The position numbers and the translations under genes were made by a program. From Maribacter polysaccharolyticus (GTDB lineage Bacteria > Bacteroidota > Bacteroidia > Flavobacteriales > Flavobacteriaceae), in contig NZ_JARBUY010000002.1 in the NCBI RefSeq assembly GCF_028882255.1, forward strand, positions 384,342 through 448,341: a DNA stretch of 64,000 nucleotides, in the 5' to 3' direction. Positions within the stretch are counted from its first letter, which is position 1; every line of letters starts with the position of its first letter. Of the stretch, positions 56,087 to 64,000 are shown piece by piece. The notes beneath the pieces were generated by a model. It did no database searches and had not been told where the DNA came from. It was given only the letters and a program-made list of their open reading frames with translations.

Positions 56087-56868
56087 GACAGGTCTTCCTT
56101 GATAAGGTTGCTTAATTCGGCATAGTCACTGAACATAACGAATTCCCCATTTTTAAAATAGGAGATGTTTCCGGTTTCCTCACTGACCACTATGGCTAGG
56201 GCATCGGTTCTTTCGGTAATGCCCACTGCGGCCCTATGGCGCAATCCGAACCGAAGGGGAATACTGCGCTCATTCGATACCGGAAGGATCACACGGGTGG
56301 CCACCACATAATTGTCCTCGATCACGACGGCACCATCATGTAACGGACTGTTTTTAAAGAAAATACTCCGCAACAAGGGCTTATTGACCTCTGCATACAT
56401 GCTATCCCCGGAAGATTTAATGAAATCAAGCGAATTATTTCGTTTGATGATGATTATCGCTCCGGTTTTGGTCCGTCCCATGACCTCACAGGCATCCAAA
56501 ATGGCATCCACATCGATATTCGTTTTGACCCCATCGGGCCTTAAAAAACGAAACCGGCGAATGAAATTCCGCTTGTTGGCTAAATTCGTGGATCCCACCA
56601 TAAGCAAGAATTTCCGGATCTCTTGTTGAAAAACGATGATCAGGGCAATAAGGCCTACCTGCATAAAGCCCCCCAACATACTACTGATCATTTCCATACG
56701 CAGCAATTCGGTAAGTTTCCAAAACCCCCAAATGATGACGATCCCAATGAAAATATTTATCGCTACAGATCCCCGAACAAGTTTGTAGATGTAATATAGC
56801 AGTACGGCGACTAAGAAAATGTCGAGAATATCGGTAATCTTAAAGTCGAGAAAATCCAAAAAATCCAA
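56083..56868 (-). CDS. cdaA: Diadenylate cyclase CdaA
   Basis: 261 residues. Three N-terminal membrane segments (about 10-90) are followed by a DisA_N diadenylate cyclase domain with SPLHDGAVVI (DGA about 178-180) and LRFGLRHRAAVGITERTDA (RHR about 210-212), the two invariant motifs. It makes the second messenger c-di-AMP from two ATP, which controls potassium and osmolyte balance. The usual partner CdaR is not adjacent. folP lies upstream on the same strand with 56 bases between, and the 3' end overlaps the convergent exporter. Confidence 0.95.
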   Translation of the reverse strand: MDFLDFLDFKITDILDIFLVAVLLYYIYKLVRGSVAINIFIGIVIIWGFWKLTELLRMEMISSMLGGFMQVGLIALIIVFQQEIRKFLLMVGSTNLANKRNFIRRFRFLRPDGVKTNIDVDAILDACEVMGRTKTGAIIIIKRNNSLDFIKSSGDSMYAEVNKPLLRSIFFKNSPLHDGAVVIEDNYVVATRVILPVSNERSIPLRFGLRHRAAVGITERTDALAIVVSEETGNISYFKNGEFVMFSDYAELSNLIKEDLS

Positions 56869-56924
56869 TCCTAGCTTTTTTGTAAAATTAACAAAATTTG
56901 ATGAACAACGATACCTCTGATGGA

Positions 56925-57746
56925 TTAGTTGAACTGTTGGTTTAATTTAACGCATTCCACAGCGGCGGCCACATCGTGTACCCTTAAGATTTGGGCCCCT
57001 TTCTGCAAGGCGACCATATGTAGGGCGGTGGTGCCGTTCAAGGCTTCTTGTGGGGTCTTGTCAAGTACTTTGTATATCATCGATTTTCTACTTATTCCGA
57101 CTAAAATGGGTAATTCCAAGATGTGGAGTAGATCGGTTTTTTTCAGCAGTTCATAATTCTGTTCCAAAGTTTTACTGAATCCGAACCCGGGATCGATAAT
57201 GATATCGTTGATGTGATATTCCCTTGCTTTGGCGATCCTTTCTGAGAAATACGCCAATAATTCGGTCATCAGGTCTTTGTAATCGGTATGCTGCTGCATG
57301 TTCTGCGGGGTGCCCCGCATGTGCATCATGATGTAAGGGGCCCCGTGTTCGGAAACCACTCGGAACATATCCTCGTCTTGCAGTCCTGCGGAAATATCAT
57401 TGATGATCGCAGCCCCTTCATTTAAACTGGCCAAGGCTACCTGACTGCGAAAGGTGTCTATCGAAAGTATGGTTTCCGGGAATTCACGTATTATCCGTTG
57501 TACCACGGGAATCATTCGCGACATTTCCTCTTCCAAAGATACCGGGGCAGCCCCCGGTCGGGAACTGTAGGCGCCTACATCGATAAAGGTGGCTCCCTCT
57601 TCCAACATTTTTTCGACTTGGCCCAAAATCTCGGGTTCATTCCTGTATTTTCCCCCGTCAAAAAATGAATCCGGGGTAAGGTTGAGAATGCCCATTATTT
57701 TGGGGGTAGACAAATCGATAAGCTTTCCGTTACAGTTCAAGGTCAT
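56925..57746 (-). CDS. folP: Dihydropteroate synthase
   Basis: 273 residues from the ATG at 57746; a TTG three codons upstream is less likely. The family motifs are GILNLTPDSFFDGGKY (first Asn/Thr loop), IDVGAYSSRPGAAPVSLEEE, SIDTFRSQVA and the pABA/pterin pocket IIIDPGFGFSKTLEQN, with the final RVHDVA. It condenses dihydropterin diphosphate with p-aminobenzoate in folate synthesis; folE for the first step is also in the window. It is transcribed towards cdaA and divergent from the DUF1599 operon. Confidence 0.96.
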   Translation of the reverse strand: MTLNCNGKLIDLSTPKIMGILNLTPDSFFDGGKYRNEPEILGQVEKMLEEGATFIDVGAYSSRPGAAPVSLEEEMSRMIPVVQRIIREFPETILSIDTFRSQVALASLNEGAAIINDISAGLQDEDMFRVVSEHGAPYIMMHMRGTPQNMQQHTDYKDLMTELLAYFSERIAKAREYHINDIIIDPGFGFSKTLEQNYELLKKTDLLHILELPILVGISRKSMIYKVLDKTPQEALNGTTALHMVALQKGAQILRVHDVAAAVECVKLNQQFN

Positions 57747-57861
57747 ACAACTCAATTTAGATGCAAAGTTGCCCCTCTAAAGTTTGATAAACCAACTTTA
57801 AAACACGAACTTTGGGGTTTAATTTTTTTTAGGCGAAATTTACGCAAATTAGTGATACTAC

Positions 57862-58407
57862 ATGCAGCAGACTTCCGAACAATATGACGCCGTAATTAAG
57901 ATATGTAGGGATTTATTCCAGAAAAAGATGAAAGATTACGGCAGCGCTTGGCGTATTCTTCGTTTACCTTCCTTGACCGATCAAATTTTTATCAAGGCAC
58001 AACGCATTCGTGGGCTTCAAGAAAATGAGGTGCGAAAAGTGGACGAGGATGAGCGTTCCGAATTCATCGGAATCATCAACTATTCGATCATGGCCCTGAT
58101 CCAATTGGAAAAAGGGGTGGTCGATCAACCGGATCTGTCCGAGCCGGAAGCAGTGGCGTTGTTCGATAAGCATGCAGCGATCACAAAATCCTTAATGGAG
58201 GACAAAAACCACGATTACGGGGAAGCTTGGCGCGATATGCGTGTCAGTTCCTTGACCGATCTGATCCTTCAAAAGCTCTTACGGGTTAAACAAATCGAGG
58301 ATAATAAAGGGGCGACCTTGGTGAGTGAGGGTATTGATGCCAATTATCAGGACATGGTAAACTACGCCGTTTTTGCAATGATACATTTAAAAGAAAATTC
58401 CAAATGA
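57862..58407 (+). CDS. DUF1599 (Nmad1-type) protein with two tandem domain copies
   Basis: 181 residues made of two copies of the same ~80-residue domain: FQKKMKDYGSAWRILRLPSLTDQIFIKAQRI..INYSIMALIQLEKG and MEDKNHDYGEAWRDMRVSSLTDLILQKLLRV..VNYAVFAMIHLKEN. The DYGxAWR and SLTD motifs repeat exactly. The domain, DUF1599, was as far as I recall renamed nucleotide modification associated domain 1 because it occurs near phage DNA-modification genes. Its biochemical role is unproven. Here it heads a housekeeping operon and overlaps the next gene by 4 bases. It is divergent from folP. Confidence 0.9.
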   Translation: MQQTSEQYDAVIKICRDLFQKKMKDYGSAWRILRLPSLTDQIFIKAQRIRGLQENEVRKVDEDERSEFIGIINYSIMALIQLEKGVVDQPDLSEPEAVALFDKHAAITKSLMEDKNHDYGEAWRDMRVSSLTDLILQKLLRVKQIEDNKGATLVSEGIDANYQDMVNYAVFAMIHLKENSK

Positions 58408-59498
58408 AATACCTAGTCGGATTCAGTAGATTATTCGTTGGTTTGTTGTTTATTTTCAGTGGTTTCGTAAAGCTTAACGACCCTGTGGGCTTTACCTTTA
58501 AATTGGAGGAATATTTTAGCGAAGCGGTCCTAAACCTTACTTTTTTAACGCCTTACGCCCTTGCCTTTGCCCTTTTTGTGGTGGTTTTTGAAATCCTATT
58601 GGGCGTGATGTTGCTGTTGGGGTACAAGACGAAGTTTACCTTGTGGAGTTTGTTCCTGATGATCGTATTCTTTGGTTTTTTGACCTTCTATTCGGCCTAT
58701 TTCAACAAGGTAACCGATTGTGGTTGTTTTGGGGATGCCGTGAATTTGACGCCTTGGGGCTCATTTACCAAGGATATGGTTCTGTTGGTGTTCATCGTCG
58801 TGTTGATCCTTGGAAAAAGATATTTAACACCGATTTTCGGAATTAACATAAGAAGGGGGATCACCGCATTGGCTTTGGTGTTCTGTGTGCTCTTTGCCCA
58901 TCATGTTTTAAACCACCTTCCGGTAATCGATTTTAGGCCTTATAAGATCGGGGCCAATATCCCGGAAGGAATGACAATGCCCGAGGATGCCCAAAAGCCC
59001 GTTTTTGAATACGCATGGAAATTCAACGTCGACGGGGAAGAACAGGTCGTGGTTACCAACGGCGGGTACCCATCGGTGGACGGGGATTTCGTTGATGTGG
59101 AAACCACCGAGATCGTAAAGGGGTATGAACCGCCCATACACGATTTTACCATAGAACAGGAAGGGGTCGATTTTGCAGCGGAGCTGTTGGAAGAACCCAA
59201 ATTGATGATGGTCATTTCCTATAATCTACAAAGTAGTGATCTAGAGGCATTCACCCAACTGGCCCGGTTGATCCCGAAAGCAAAGGATAATGGGTATAAG
59301 GTAATAGGAATGTCGGCCTCAGGTCCTGACAAAACCGCTGAATTGGTTAAAAAGTATAATCTTGATATCGAGTTTTATTTTACCGATGAGACGGCTTTGA
59401 AAACCGTAGTGCGTTCCAATCCCGGGGTGTTGACCTTAGAGAAAGGCACCATTACGCAAAAGGTACATTATAACGATTTGGACGATTTGATTTTTTAA
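58404..59498 (+). CDS. BT_3928 family membrane protein (DoxX/MauE-like plus C-terminal domain)
   Basis: 364 residues. The N-terminal ~170 residues have about five membrane helices of the DoxX/MauE kind, with LLFIFSGFVKLNDP and TDCGCFGDAVNLTPWGSF. The CGCFGD cysteines fit a role in disulfide handling, as in methylamine utilisation MauE. The C-terminal half is a soluble domain, a thioredoxin-like fold without an active CxxC (..LMMVISYNLQSSDLEAF..). The family is Bacteroidota-specific. It overlaps DUF1599 by 4 bases and is followed after 11 bases by a TlpA-like thioredoxin, which supports a redox partnership. Confidence 0.9.
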   Translation: MKYLVGFSRLFVGLLFIFSGFVKLNDPVGFTFKLEEYFSEAVLNLTFLTPYALAFALFVVVFEILLGVMLLLGYKTKFTLWSLFLMIVFFGFLTFYSAYFNKVTDCGCFGDAVNLTPWGSFTKDMVLLVFIVVLILGKRYLTPIFGINIRRGITALALVFCVLFAHHVLNHLPVIDFRPYKIGANIPEGMTMPEDAQKPVFEYAWKFNVDGEEQVVVTNGGYPSVDGDFVDVETTEIVKGYEPPIHDFTIEQEGVDFAAELLEEPKLMMVISYNLQSSDLEAFTQLARLIPKAKDNGYKVIGMSASGPDKTAELVKKYNLDIEFYFTDETALKTVVRSNPGVLTLEKGTITQKVHYNDLDDLIF

Positions 59499-59509
59499 TC
59501 GGGATACAA

Positions 59510-60043
59510 ATGCCGGGAAAAACAATGGGAAAAGGAATCAAAAAAATTTACATACTTCTGGTCTTATCTTCTTTTATGACGATACAGGCCCAAGAGCATT
59601 CTTTTTCAAAAGCGGCATTGAACGATGTTCTGTTGGATCTGGATGGGGAAGCGGTTACTTTTAAGTCCATCATCGATGCCCATGGCGGTAAAACCGTACT
59701 TTTGGATATCTGGGCCTCATGGTGCAAGGATTGTGTCGTAGCGATGCCAAAGGTAAAGGAGTTGCAAAGGGATTTCCCCGATATGGCAGTGGTGTTCATT
59801 TCCTTGGATAAGAATGAAGCCAGTTGGAAACAGGGAATCGAAAAGTTCAAGATAGCGAAAGGAGCACATTATTGGGCCAACGATGGTTGGAAATCGGAAT
59901 TGTTCCAAGACATTGATCTGGATTGGATCCCCAGATACATGGTGCTGGATCCAGAAGGTAAAATTAAATTATATAAGGCCATAAAGGCAAGTGATAAATC
60001 GATTGTAGAACAATTAAGAAACCACACAAATCATGAGAAGTAA
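59510..60043 (+). CDS. TlpA-like thioredoxin-fold protein
   Basis: 177 residues. A signal peptide or anchor (..IYILLVLSSFMTIQAQ) exports it. The thioredoxin core has VLLDIWASWCKDCVVAMPKVKELQ with the active-site CxxC (WCKDC), VVFISLDKN and the cis-proline segment DWIPRYMVLDPEG. Such proteins reduce or form disulfides in the periplasm, for example during cytochrome maturation. The gene follows the DoxX/MauE-like protein after 11 bases and overlaps tpiA by 11 bases at its end, so it shares the operon. Confidence 0.92.
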   Translation: MPGKTMGKGIKKIYILLVLSSFMTIQAQEHSFSKAALNDVLLDLDGEAVTFKSIIDAHGGKTVLLDIWASWCKDCVVAMPKVKELQRDFPDMAVVFISLDKNEASWKQGIEKFKIAKGAHYWANDGWKSELFQDIDLDWIPRYMVLDPEGKIKLYKAIKASDKSIVEQLRNHTNHEK

Positions 60044-60782
60044 AATAGTAGCAGGAAACTGGAAAATGAATAAGAACTTGGCAGAGACCGAAGCCTTATT
60101 GGCAGAGGTTGCCGCAAAAGTACCGGATACCACCGCAAAGGTAATGGTAGCTCCGACCTTTGTAAACTTGGCCAGTGCCGTAAGCCAATTGGAAGATTCC
60201 ACCATAGAGGTGATCGCCCAGAACATGCATTTTGCGGAAAGCGGGGCCTATACGGGTGAAATTTCCGCGGATATGTTATTGAACATCGGAATCAACACCG
60301 TTATTTTAGGCCACTCGGAACGCAGGGCTTATTTTGGGGAAACCGATGAGATCTTAGCGAAAAAAGTCAAAGCGGCCCTTGCCAAGAACATGACGGTAAT
60401 GTTCTGTTTTGGGGAGGAGTTGGACGACCGTAAATCGGGCAACCATTTCAAGGTCGTTGAAAGCCAGTTGAAGAATGCCCTTTTCGCATTGGATGCCAAG
60501 GCATGGGACAGCATCATATTGGCCTACGAGCCTGTTTGGGCCATTGGTACGGGTGAAACGGCCTCTCCGGAACAAGCTCAGGAAATGCACGCTTTTGTAC
60601 GTAAGACCATCGCTGCCGCATTTAACCAAGAGATTGCCGATAAGGTATCCATTCTTTATGGAGGTAGTGTAAAACCGGGCAATGCTGAGGAAATTTTCTC
60701 TAAACCCGATGTCGATGGTGGTTTGATCGGTGGTGCCGCTTTGGTAGCCGATGATTTTATTGCCATTGTAAAGGCGATCTAA
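60033..60782 (+). CDS. tpiA: Triosephosphate isomerase
   Basis: 249 residues, the standard size. The motifs are VAGNWKMNKN (Lys in the active site), ILGHSERRAYF (catalytic His), LAYEPVWAIGTGETASPEQAQE (catalytic Glu and mobile loop) and SILYGGSVKPGNA. It interconverts glyceraldehyde-3-phosphate and dihydroxyacetone phosphate. Its start is inside the last codons of the tlpA gene (11-base overlap), so translation is coupled. A long hairpin follows and separates it from prmA. Confidence 0.98.
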   Translation: MRSKIVAGNWKMNKNLAETEALLAEVAAKVPDTTAKVMVAPTFVNLASAVSQLEDSTIEVIAQNMHFAESGAYTGEISADMLLNIGINTVILGHSERRAYFGETDEILAKKVKAALAKNMTVMFCFGEELDDRKSGNHFKVVESQLKNALFALDAKAWDSIILAYEPVWAIGTGETASPEQAQEMHAFVRKTIAAAFNQEIADKVSILYGGSVKPGNAEEIFSKPDVDGGLIGGAALVADDFIAIVKAI

Positions 60783-60805
60783 GCCCAAGAATATTTGTAA
60801 TTTTG

Positions 60806-60844
60806 ATGCCCCTTGAATACCTGTATTTTAAGGGGCATTCTTTT
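60806..60844 (+). terminator. Intrinsic terminator after tpiA
   Basis: ATGCCCCTTGAATA (60806-60819) and TATTTTAAGGGGCAT (60824-60838) form a long, slightly imperfect hairpin followed by TCTTTT. It sits in the 79 bases between tpiA and prmA. Confidence 0.8.
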
Positions 60845-60861
60845 CCCAGAAACCTGTAACT

Positions 60862-61698
60862 ATGTCAAATACCGTTTATATTGAGTACAATTTCGAAATT
60901 TCACCCCTGCAACCCACGTCAGACATTCTGATCGCCGAATTGGGGGCGATCGGTTTTGAAAGTTTCGTGGAGCACGAAACCGGGATCCAGGCCTATATCC
61001 AAAAAGAGGACTGGAATTCCGATATGTTAAAAGAGGTAGGTATTTTGACCCATCCAGACTTTACCATCTCTTATAAAATCAAAGAGATTGAACAGGAGAA
61101 TTGGAATGCGACCTGGGAACGGAATTTCAATCCGATCACTGTTGACAATGCCTGTGAGGTACGGGCCCCTTTTCATGAAAAGTCCAACGTTACCTACGAT
61201 ATCGTCATAGAGCCTAAAATGAGTTTTGGTACGGGCCACCACGAAACCACCCATATGATGTTACAGTTTATCCTTGGGCACGATTTTGAGGGGAAAAAAG
61301 TCCTGGATATGGGATGTGGTACAGGGGTTCTGGCCATTTTGGCGGAGATGAAGGGGGCAACCGCCTTGGATGCCATAGATATAGACAATTGGTGCTATTT
61401 GAATGCCTTGGAAAATGTGGAACGCAATAATTGTAAACATATCACCGTGTACGAAGGGGATGCTTCCCTGTTGAAAGATCGAAAGTATGAGGTGATCATC
61501 GCCAATATAAACAGGAATATACTCCTCGCCGATATTCCCGAATATGCAAAATGCCTTACCGAAGGGGGCGTACTGTTCCTTAGCGGTTTTTATAAAGAGG
61601 ATATTCCTAAAATCACTGGGAAATGCAGTGAATATGGACTTCGTTTCGAAAAAAATCTTGAAAAAAATAATTGGGTTGCCGTAAAATATGTAATTTAG
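60862..61698 (+). CDS. prmA: Ribosomal protein L11 methyltransferase
   Basis: 278 residues. An N-terminal substrate-binding domain is followed by the SAM-binding Rossmann fold: SFGTGHHETTHMML, VLDMGCGTGVLAILAEM, the acidic residue after strand 2 (DAIDID) and IIANINRNIL, the PrmA form of motif IV. It trimethylates lysines of ribosomal protein L11. It is followed after 31 bases by clpS on the same strand, a common pairing in Bacteroidota. Confidence 0.96.
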   Translation: MSNTVYIEYNFEISPLQPTSDILIAELGAIGFESFVEHETGIQAYIQKEDWNSDMLKEVGILTHPDFTISYKIKEIEQENWNATWERNFNPITVDNACEVRAPFHEKSNVTYDIVIEPKMSFGTGHHETTHMMLQFILGHDFEGKKVLDMGCGTGVLAILAEMKGATALDAIDIDNWCYLNALENVERNNCKHITVYEGDASLLKDRKYEVIIANINRNILLADIPEYAKCLTEGGVLFLSGFYKEDIPKITGKCSEYGLRFEKNLEKNNWVAVKYVI

Positions 61699-61729
61699 GG
61701 ATTGTTATTCCGATTTTAAATACTGGATT

Positions 61730-62005
61730 ATGGGCACTAAAGAGAAAACTTCGGAAGAATTACTGCTTAAGGAAGAAACCGTAAAGCAAAACGAAATCGT
61801 ACTTTTCAATGATGACGTAAATACCTTCGATCATGTCATCAATACCTTGATCGATGTATGTGAACATACACCCGAACAGGCCGAACAATGCTCTTTGATT
61901 GTTCATTACAATGGTAAATGTACGGTAAAGACCGGTGAATACAACGATTTGAAACCACGGTGCAGCCGTTTACTGCAGGCGGGTTTGAGTGCGGAGATCG
62001 TCTGA
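61730..62005 (+). CDS. clpS: ATP-dependent Clp protease adaptor ClpS
   Basis: 91 residues. The motif LFNDDVNTFDHVINTLIDVCEHTPEQAEQCSLIVHYNGKC carries the Asn-Asp ligands and His pocket that bind N-degron residues and deliver them to ClpA. A charged N-terminal extension of ~20 residues precedes it, as usual. It starts 31 bases after prmA and the pair is probably co-transcribed. Confidence 0.95.
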   Translation: MGTKEKTSEELLLKEETVKQNEIVLFNDDVNTFDHVINTLIDVCEHTPEQAEQCSLIVHYNGKCTVKTGEYNDLKPRCSRLLQAGLSAEIV

Positions 62006-62165
62006 TCGGTTTCCCCCCCCTCTTATAATACAACTTTGTTGGCAATTGCCCTTGGGGATTTCCCATATCATTTCGTAACAGATTTAGCGCACTAAAAGAT
62101 TATATTGCATTAGTGGGGCCTTAAACCATTGATTATTTTTAGTCCGTAATCAATCCGATAGAACC

Positions 62166-63785
62166 ATGTCTACTTCTGATAAGCTCTCGATCAAGGAAAA
62201 AATAGGGTATGCCCTTGGGGATGGTGCGGCGAATATCGCATGGAGGGGGGTAGCCACTTTTTTGTTCATATTCTATACCGATGTATTTGGGTTGAGCCCC
62301 GTAACTGTTGGGGTACTTATGCTTGTTGCCCGTTTTAGCGATGGTATCAGCGATGTACTAATGGGCATTATCGGCGACCGCACCACTTCAAAATACGGGA
62401 AATTCCGCCCATGGATCTTATGGACGGCCATACCTTTGGCGGTAATCCTGTCCTTATTGTTCACAAGTCCCGATTTGGGCGAGACCGGAAAAATCGTTTA
62501 CGCCTATGTTACCTATATCTTTTTTACTTTGATCTATACCGCGAACAATGTGCCTTATGGGGCCTTAATGGCGGTCATGACCGGTGATGATAAAGAGCGT
62601 ACCAGTTTAGGGTCTTACCGTATGGTCGGGGCCTTCGGTGGAGGTATGTTGGTACAAGGGGCACTGTTGTTCTTGGTGGCCTATTATGGCAACGTAGACC
62701 CGACCATTGCCGTAGCTCCCTTGGATGACGATAAATTCAAGGTGGTGGTTTCGGCCCCCTCCGATGTAGAAAACGTGAATATCAAAACGGATGATGGGAT
62801 CGCCAATTTCACTTGGGACGATACCCAAAATGTTATTGGGGATAATACACCCACTCCCGGCAAAAGTTTTTCCATGCAGGCGAATCAAGAGTATGCCTTT
62901 ATTGTTGAAGGGGAACAAAACCTGACTGCGGATAAGCTCACCATAATCGATCAGAAGAAAGGATATGGCCGGGCCATGTACCTCATGTCGGTCTTTTTGG
63001 CCCTATTCATGTTCTTGACCTTCTATACCACCAAGGAAAGGATACAACCGCCAAAAGCACAGGAGAACAACCTCAAAAAGGATTTCAAGGACTTGGTTAC
63101 GAACAAGCCATGGTTGGTTTTGTTGGCCATAGGGTTATTGTTCAATGTCTATAACTCCATCAAACAGGGTATCGTTATCATTTATTTTACCCATTACCTT
63201 AACGATCAACTCTTGGGGGCCTCTTTCTTGATCGGACTCATGATAGTATCGGTATTGGGGGCCATGGCAACGGCACCTTTGGGTAAAAAATTCGGGAAAC
63301 GCAATCTTTTTATAGCGGCCTTGTTGTTTTCGGGAGGGGTAAATGCCTTGTTGTTCTTTTGCGGTCCAGAAGATATTACCGCAATATTCACCATTGGTAT
63401 CCTCTCGGAATTCGCTGCCGCTATTTTACCAACCTTGTTTTTTGCCATGTTGGGCGATGCCGCCGATTATTCCGAATTCAAGAATGGACGAAGGGCAACC
63501 GGACTTATCTATTCCGCGGGTTCGTTCGCCACCAAATTCGGTGGTGGAATTGCCGGGGCGATCATCGGAATGGTCCTAGGGGCATTTCAATATAACGGTC
63601 AAGATGTCGACGCCATACAAGGGGCCATCCCGGGCATAAAAATGTTGATGAGTTGGGTACCCACAGTGATCACCGTCATCGCGGCAGGGTTCATGTTCCT
63701 GTATCCTTTGACCCAAAAGAAATTGGATGCGATCACCTTGGAACTTCAGAAAAGAAGGCTGCAAGAACGTACCCATAAACAGTAA
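62166..63785 (+). CDS. GPH-family sugar:cation symporter with large inserted domain
   Basis: 539 residues. The N-terminus KEKIGYALGDGAANIAWRGVATFLFIFYTDVFGL and the motif SDGISDVLMGIIGDRTTSKYGKFRPWIL are diagnostic of the glycoside-pentoside-hexuronide family (MelB type). About 12 helices are present. Between helices 5 and 6 lies an extra soluble segment (about residues 176-262) with short strands and no membrane character; MelB has a short loop there. The last helices and a basic tail (..LQKRRLQERTHK) are intact. It should import sugars with Na+ or H+. The GH94 gene starts 90 bases downstream, pointing to cello- or chito-oligosaccharide uptake. Confidence 0.9.
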   Translation: MSTSDKLSIKEKIGYALGDGAANIAWRGVATFLFIFYTDVFGLSPVTVGVLMLVARFSDGISDVLMGIIGDRTTSKYGKFRPWILWTAIPLAVILSLLFTSPDLGETGKIVYAYVTYIFFTLIYTANNVPYGALMAVMTGDDKERTSLGSYRMVGAFGGGMLVQGALLFLVAYYGNVDPTIAVAPLDDDKFKVVVSAPSDVENVNIKTDDGIANFTWDDTQNVIGDNTPTPGKSFSMQANQEYAFIVEGEQNLTADKLTIIDQKKGYGRAMYLMSVFLALFMFLTFYTTKERIQPPKAQENNLKKDFKDLVTNKPWLVLLAIGLLFNVYNSIKQGIVIIYFTHYLNDQLLGASFLIGLMIVSVLGAMATAPLGKKFGKRNLFIAALLFSGGVNALLFFCGPEDITAIFTIGILSEFAAAILPTLFFAMLGDAADYSEFKNGRRATGLIYSAGSFATKFGGGIAGAIIGMVLGAFQYNGQDVDAIQGAIPGIKMLMSWVPTVITVIAAGFMFLYPLTQKKLDAITLELQKRRLQERTHKQ

Positions 63786-63875
63786 TTTGGAAACTAAAGG
63801 GAAGGCACATTCGGGGTAAGGCCATGGCTGTTCCCATAAAATAACAAAGCGATTAAAAACCTTAAAATTAGCAAC

Positions 63876-64000
63876 ATGAGATTCGGATACTTTGATGATC
63901 AGCATAGGGAATATGTCATCACCAACCCCCAGACGCCATATCCATGGATCAATTATTTGGGCAATGAGGATTTCTTTTCCTTAACGTCCAATACCGGTGG
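63876..64000 (+). CDS. GH94 family glycoside phosphorylase, N-terminal fragment (continues beyond window)
   Basis: The first 41 codons of a gene cut by the window end: ATG at 63876, then [41 protein letters not shown]. This opening is nearly constant in GH94 enzymes such as cellobiose and N,N'-diacetylchitobiose phosphorylases, which split disaccharides with phosphate to a sugar-1-phosphate and a free sugar. Which disaccharide is used cannot be told from this part. It follows the sugar symporter by 90 bases, so uptake and phosphorolysis genes are paired. Confidence 0.85.
   Translation, partial: MRFGYFDDQHREYVITNPQTPYPWINYLGNEDFFSLTSNTG

Noticed and set aside
60798-60805. TAATTTTG as a promoter for prmA
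   Set aside because: It matches the -7 consensus but lies before the tpiA terminator, so a transcript from it would hit the hairpin before prmA.

Overview
The window is a contiguous piece of chromosome from a flavobacterium (Bacteroidota, almost certainly Flavobacteriaceae and probably marine). The support is: two secreted proteins ending in type IX secretion type B C-terminal domains; a fused SecDF; a Rho factor with a long low-complexity N-terminal insert; the Bacteroidota families DUF2911, DUF4293, DUF1599, DUF6588 and BT_3928; and promoter elements of the Bacteroidota type (TAnnTTTG, in several cases with TTG or TTTG about 19-20 bases upstream). I see no insertion sequence, prophage, CRISPR array or plasmid gene. 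The genus cannot be fixed from sequence reading alone.

Layout. 1-3646: a translationally coupled operon of DUF1611 (DgcN-like, cut by the window edge), a PP-loop ATPase with a four-cysteine cluster, a creatininase-family amidohydrolase and an enolase-superfamily dipeptide epimerase. It looks like a pathway handling D-glutamate or murein peptides. 3654-7648: a small membrane protein, a large SLC12-like permease and FtsE. 7912-13953: a 1007-residue TPR protein, an outer-membrane barrel and an OmpA-type protein. 14160-19984: an MFS carrier, a chromosomal subclass B1 metallo-beta-lactamase with a GyrI-like partner, a NYN plus OST-HTH protein, a lipoprotein amidohydrolase and a DUF2911 protein.

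20273-39354 is mostly housekeeping: asnB, gyrB, mdh, secDF, ppc, lgt, yidD, cysS and folE, mixed with small envelope proteins and a two-domain ABC ATPase whose first domain lacks a P-loop. 39489-45693 is an envelope region: two tandem paralogous type IX secreted proteins, a FadL-type porin and a lipoprotein with a Gly/Tyr/Trp section followed by a long Arg/Ser tail. 45794-47939 carries proS, two identical tRNA-Glu genes and rpsT.

47977-50429 has two paralogous membrane proteins and a lipoprotein. 50634-62005 carries rho, a DUF4293 gene, a phosphoesterase, truA, an MsbA-like exporter, cdaA (c-di-AMP synthesis), folP, the operon DUF1599 - BT_3928 - tlpA - tpiA, then prmA and clpS. The window ends with a GPH-type sugar symporter carrying an unusual inserted domain and the first codons of a GH94 glycoside phosphorylase, so a beta-glucoside uptake and phosphorolysis locus begins here.

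Most transcription units end in strong hairpins with A-tracts and T-tracts on both sides, so many terminators between convergent genes should work in both directions. The most unusual items are the 1-3646 operon, the intrinsic B1 beta-lactamase with its GyrI partner, the tandem DUF1599 protein at the head of a redox/tpiA operon, and the Arg/Ser-rich lipoprotein.
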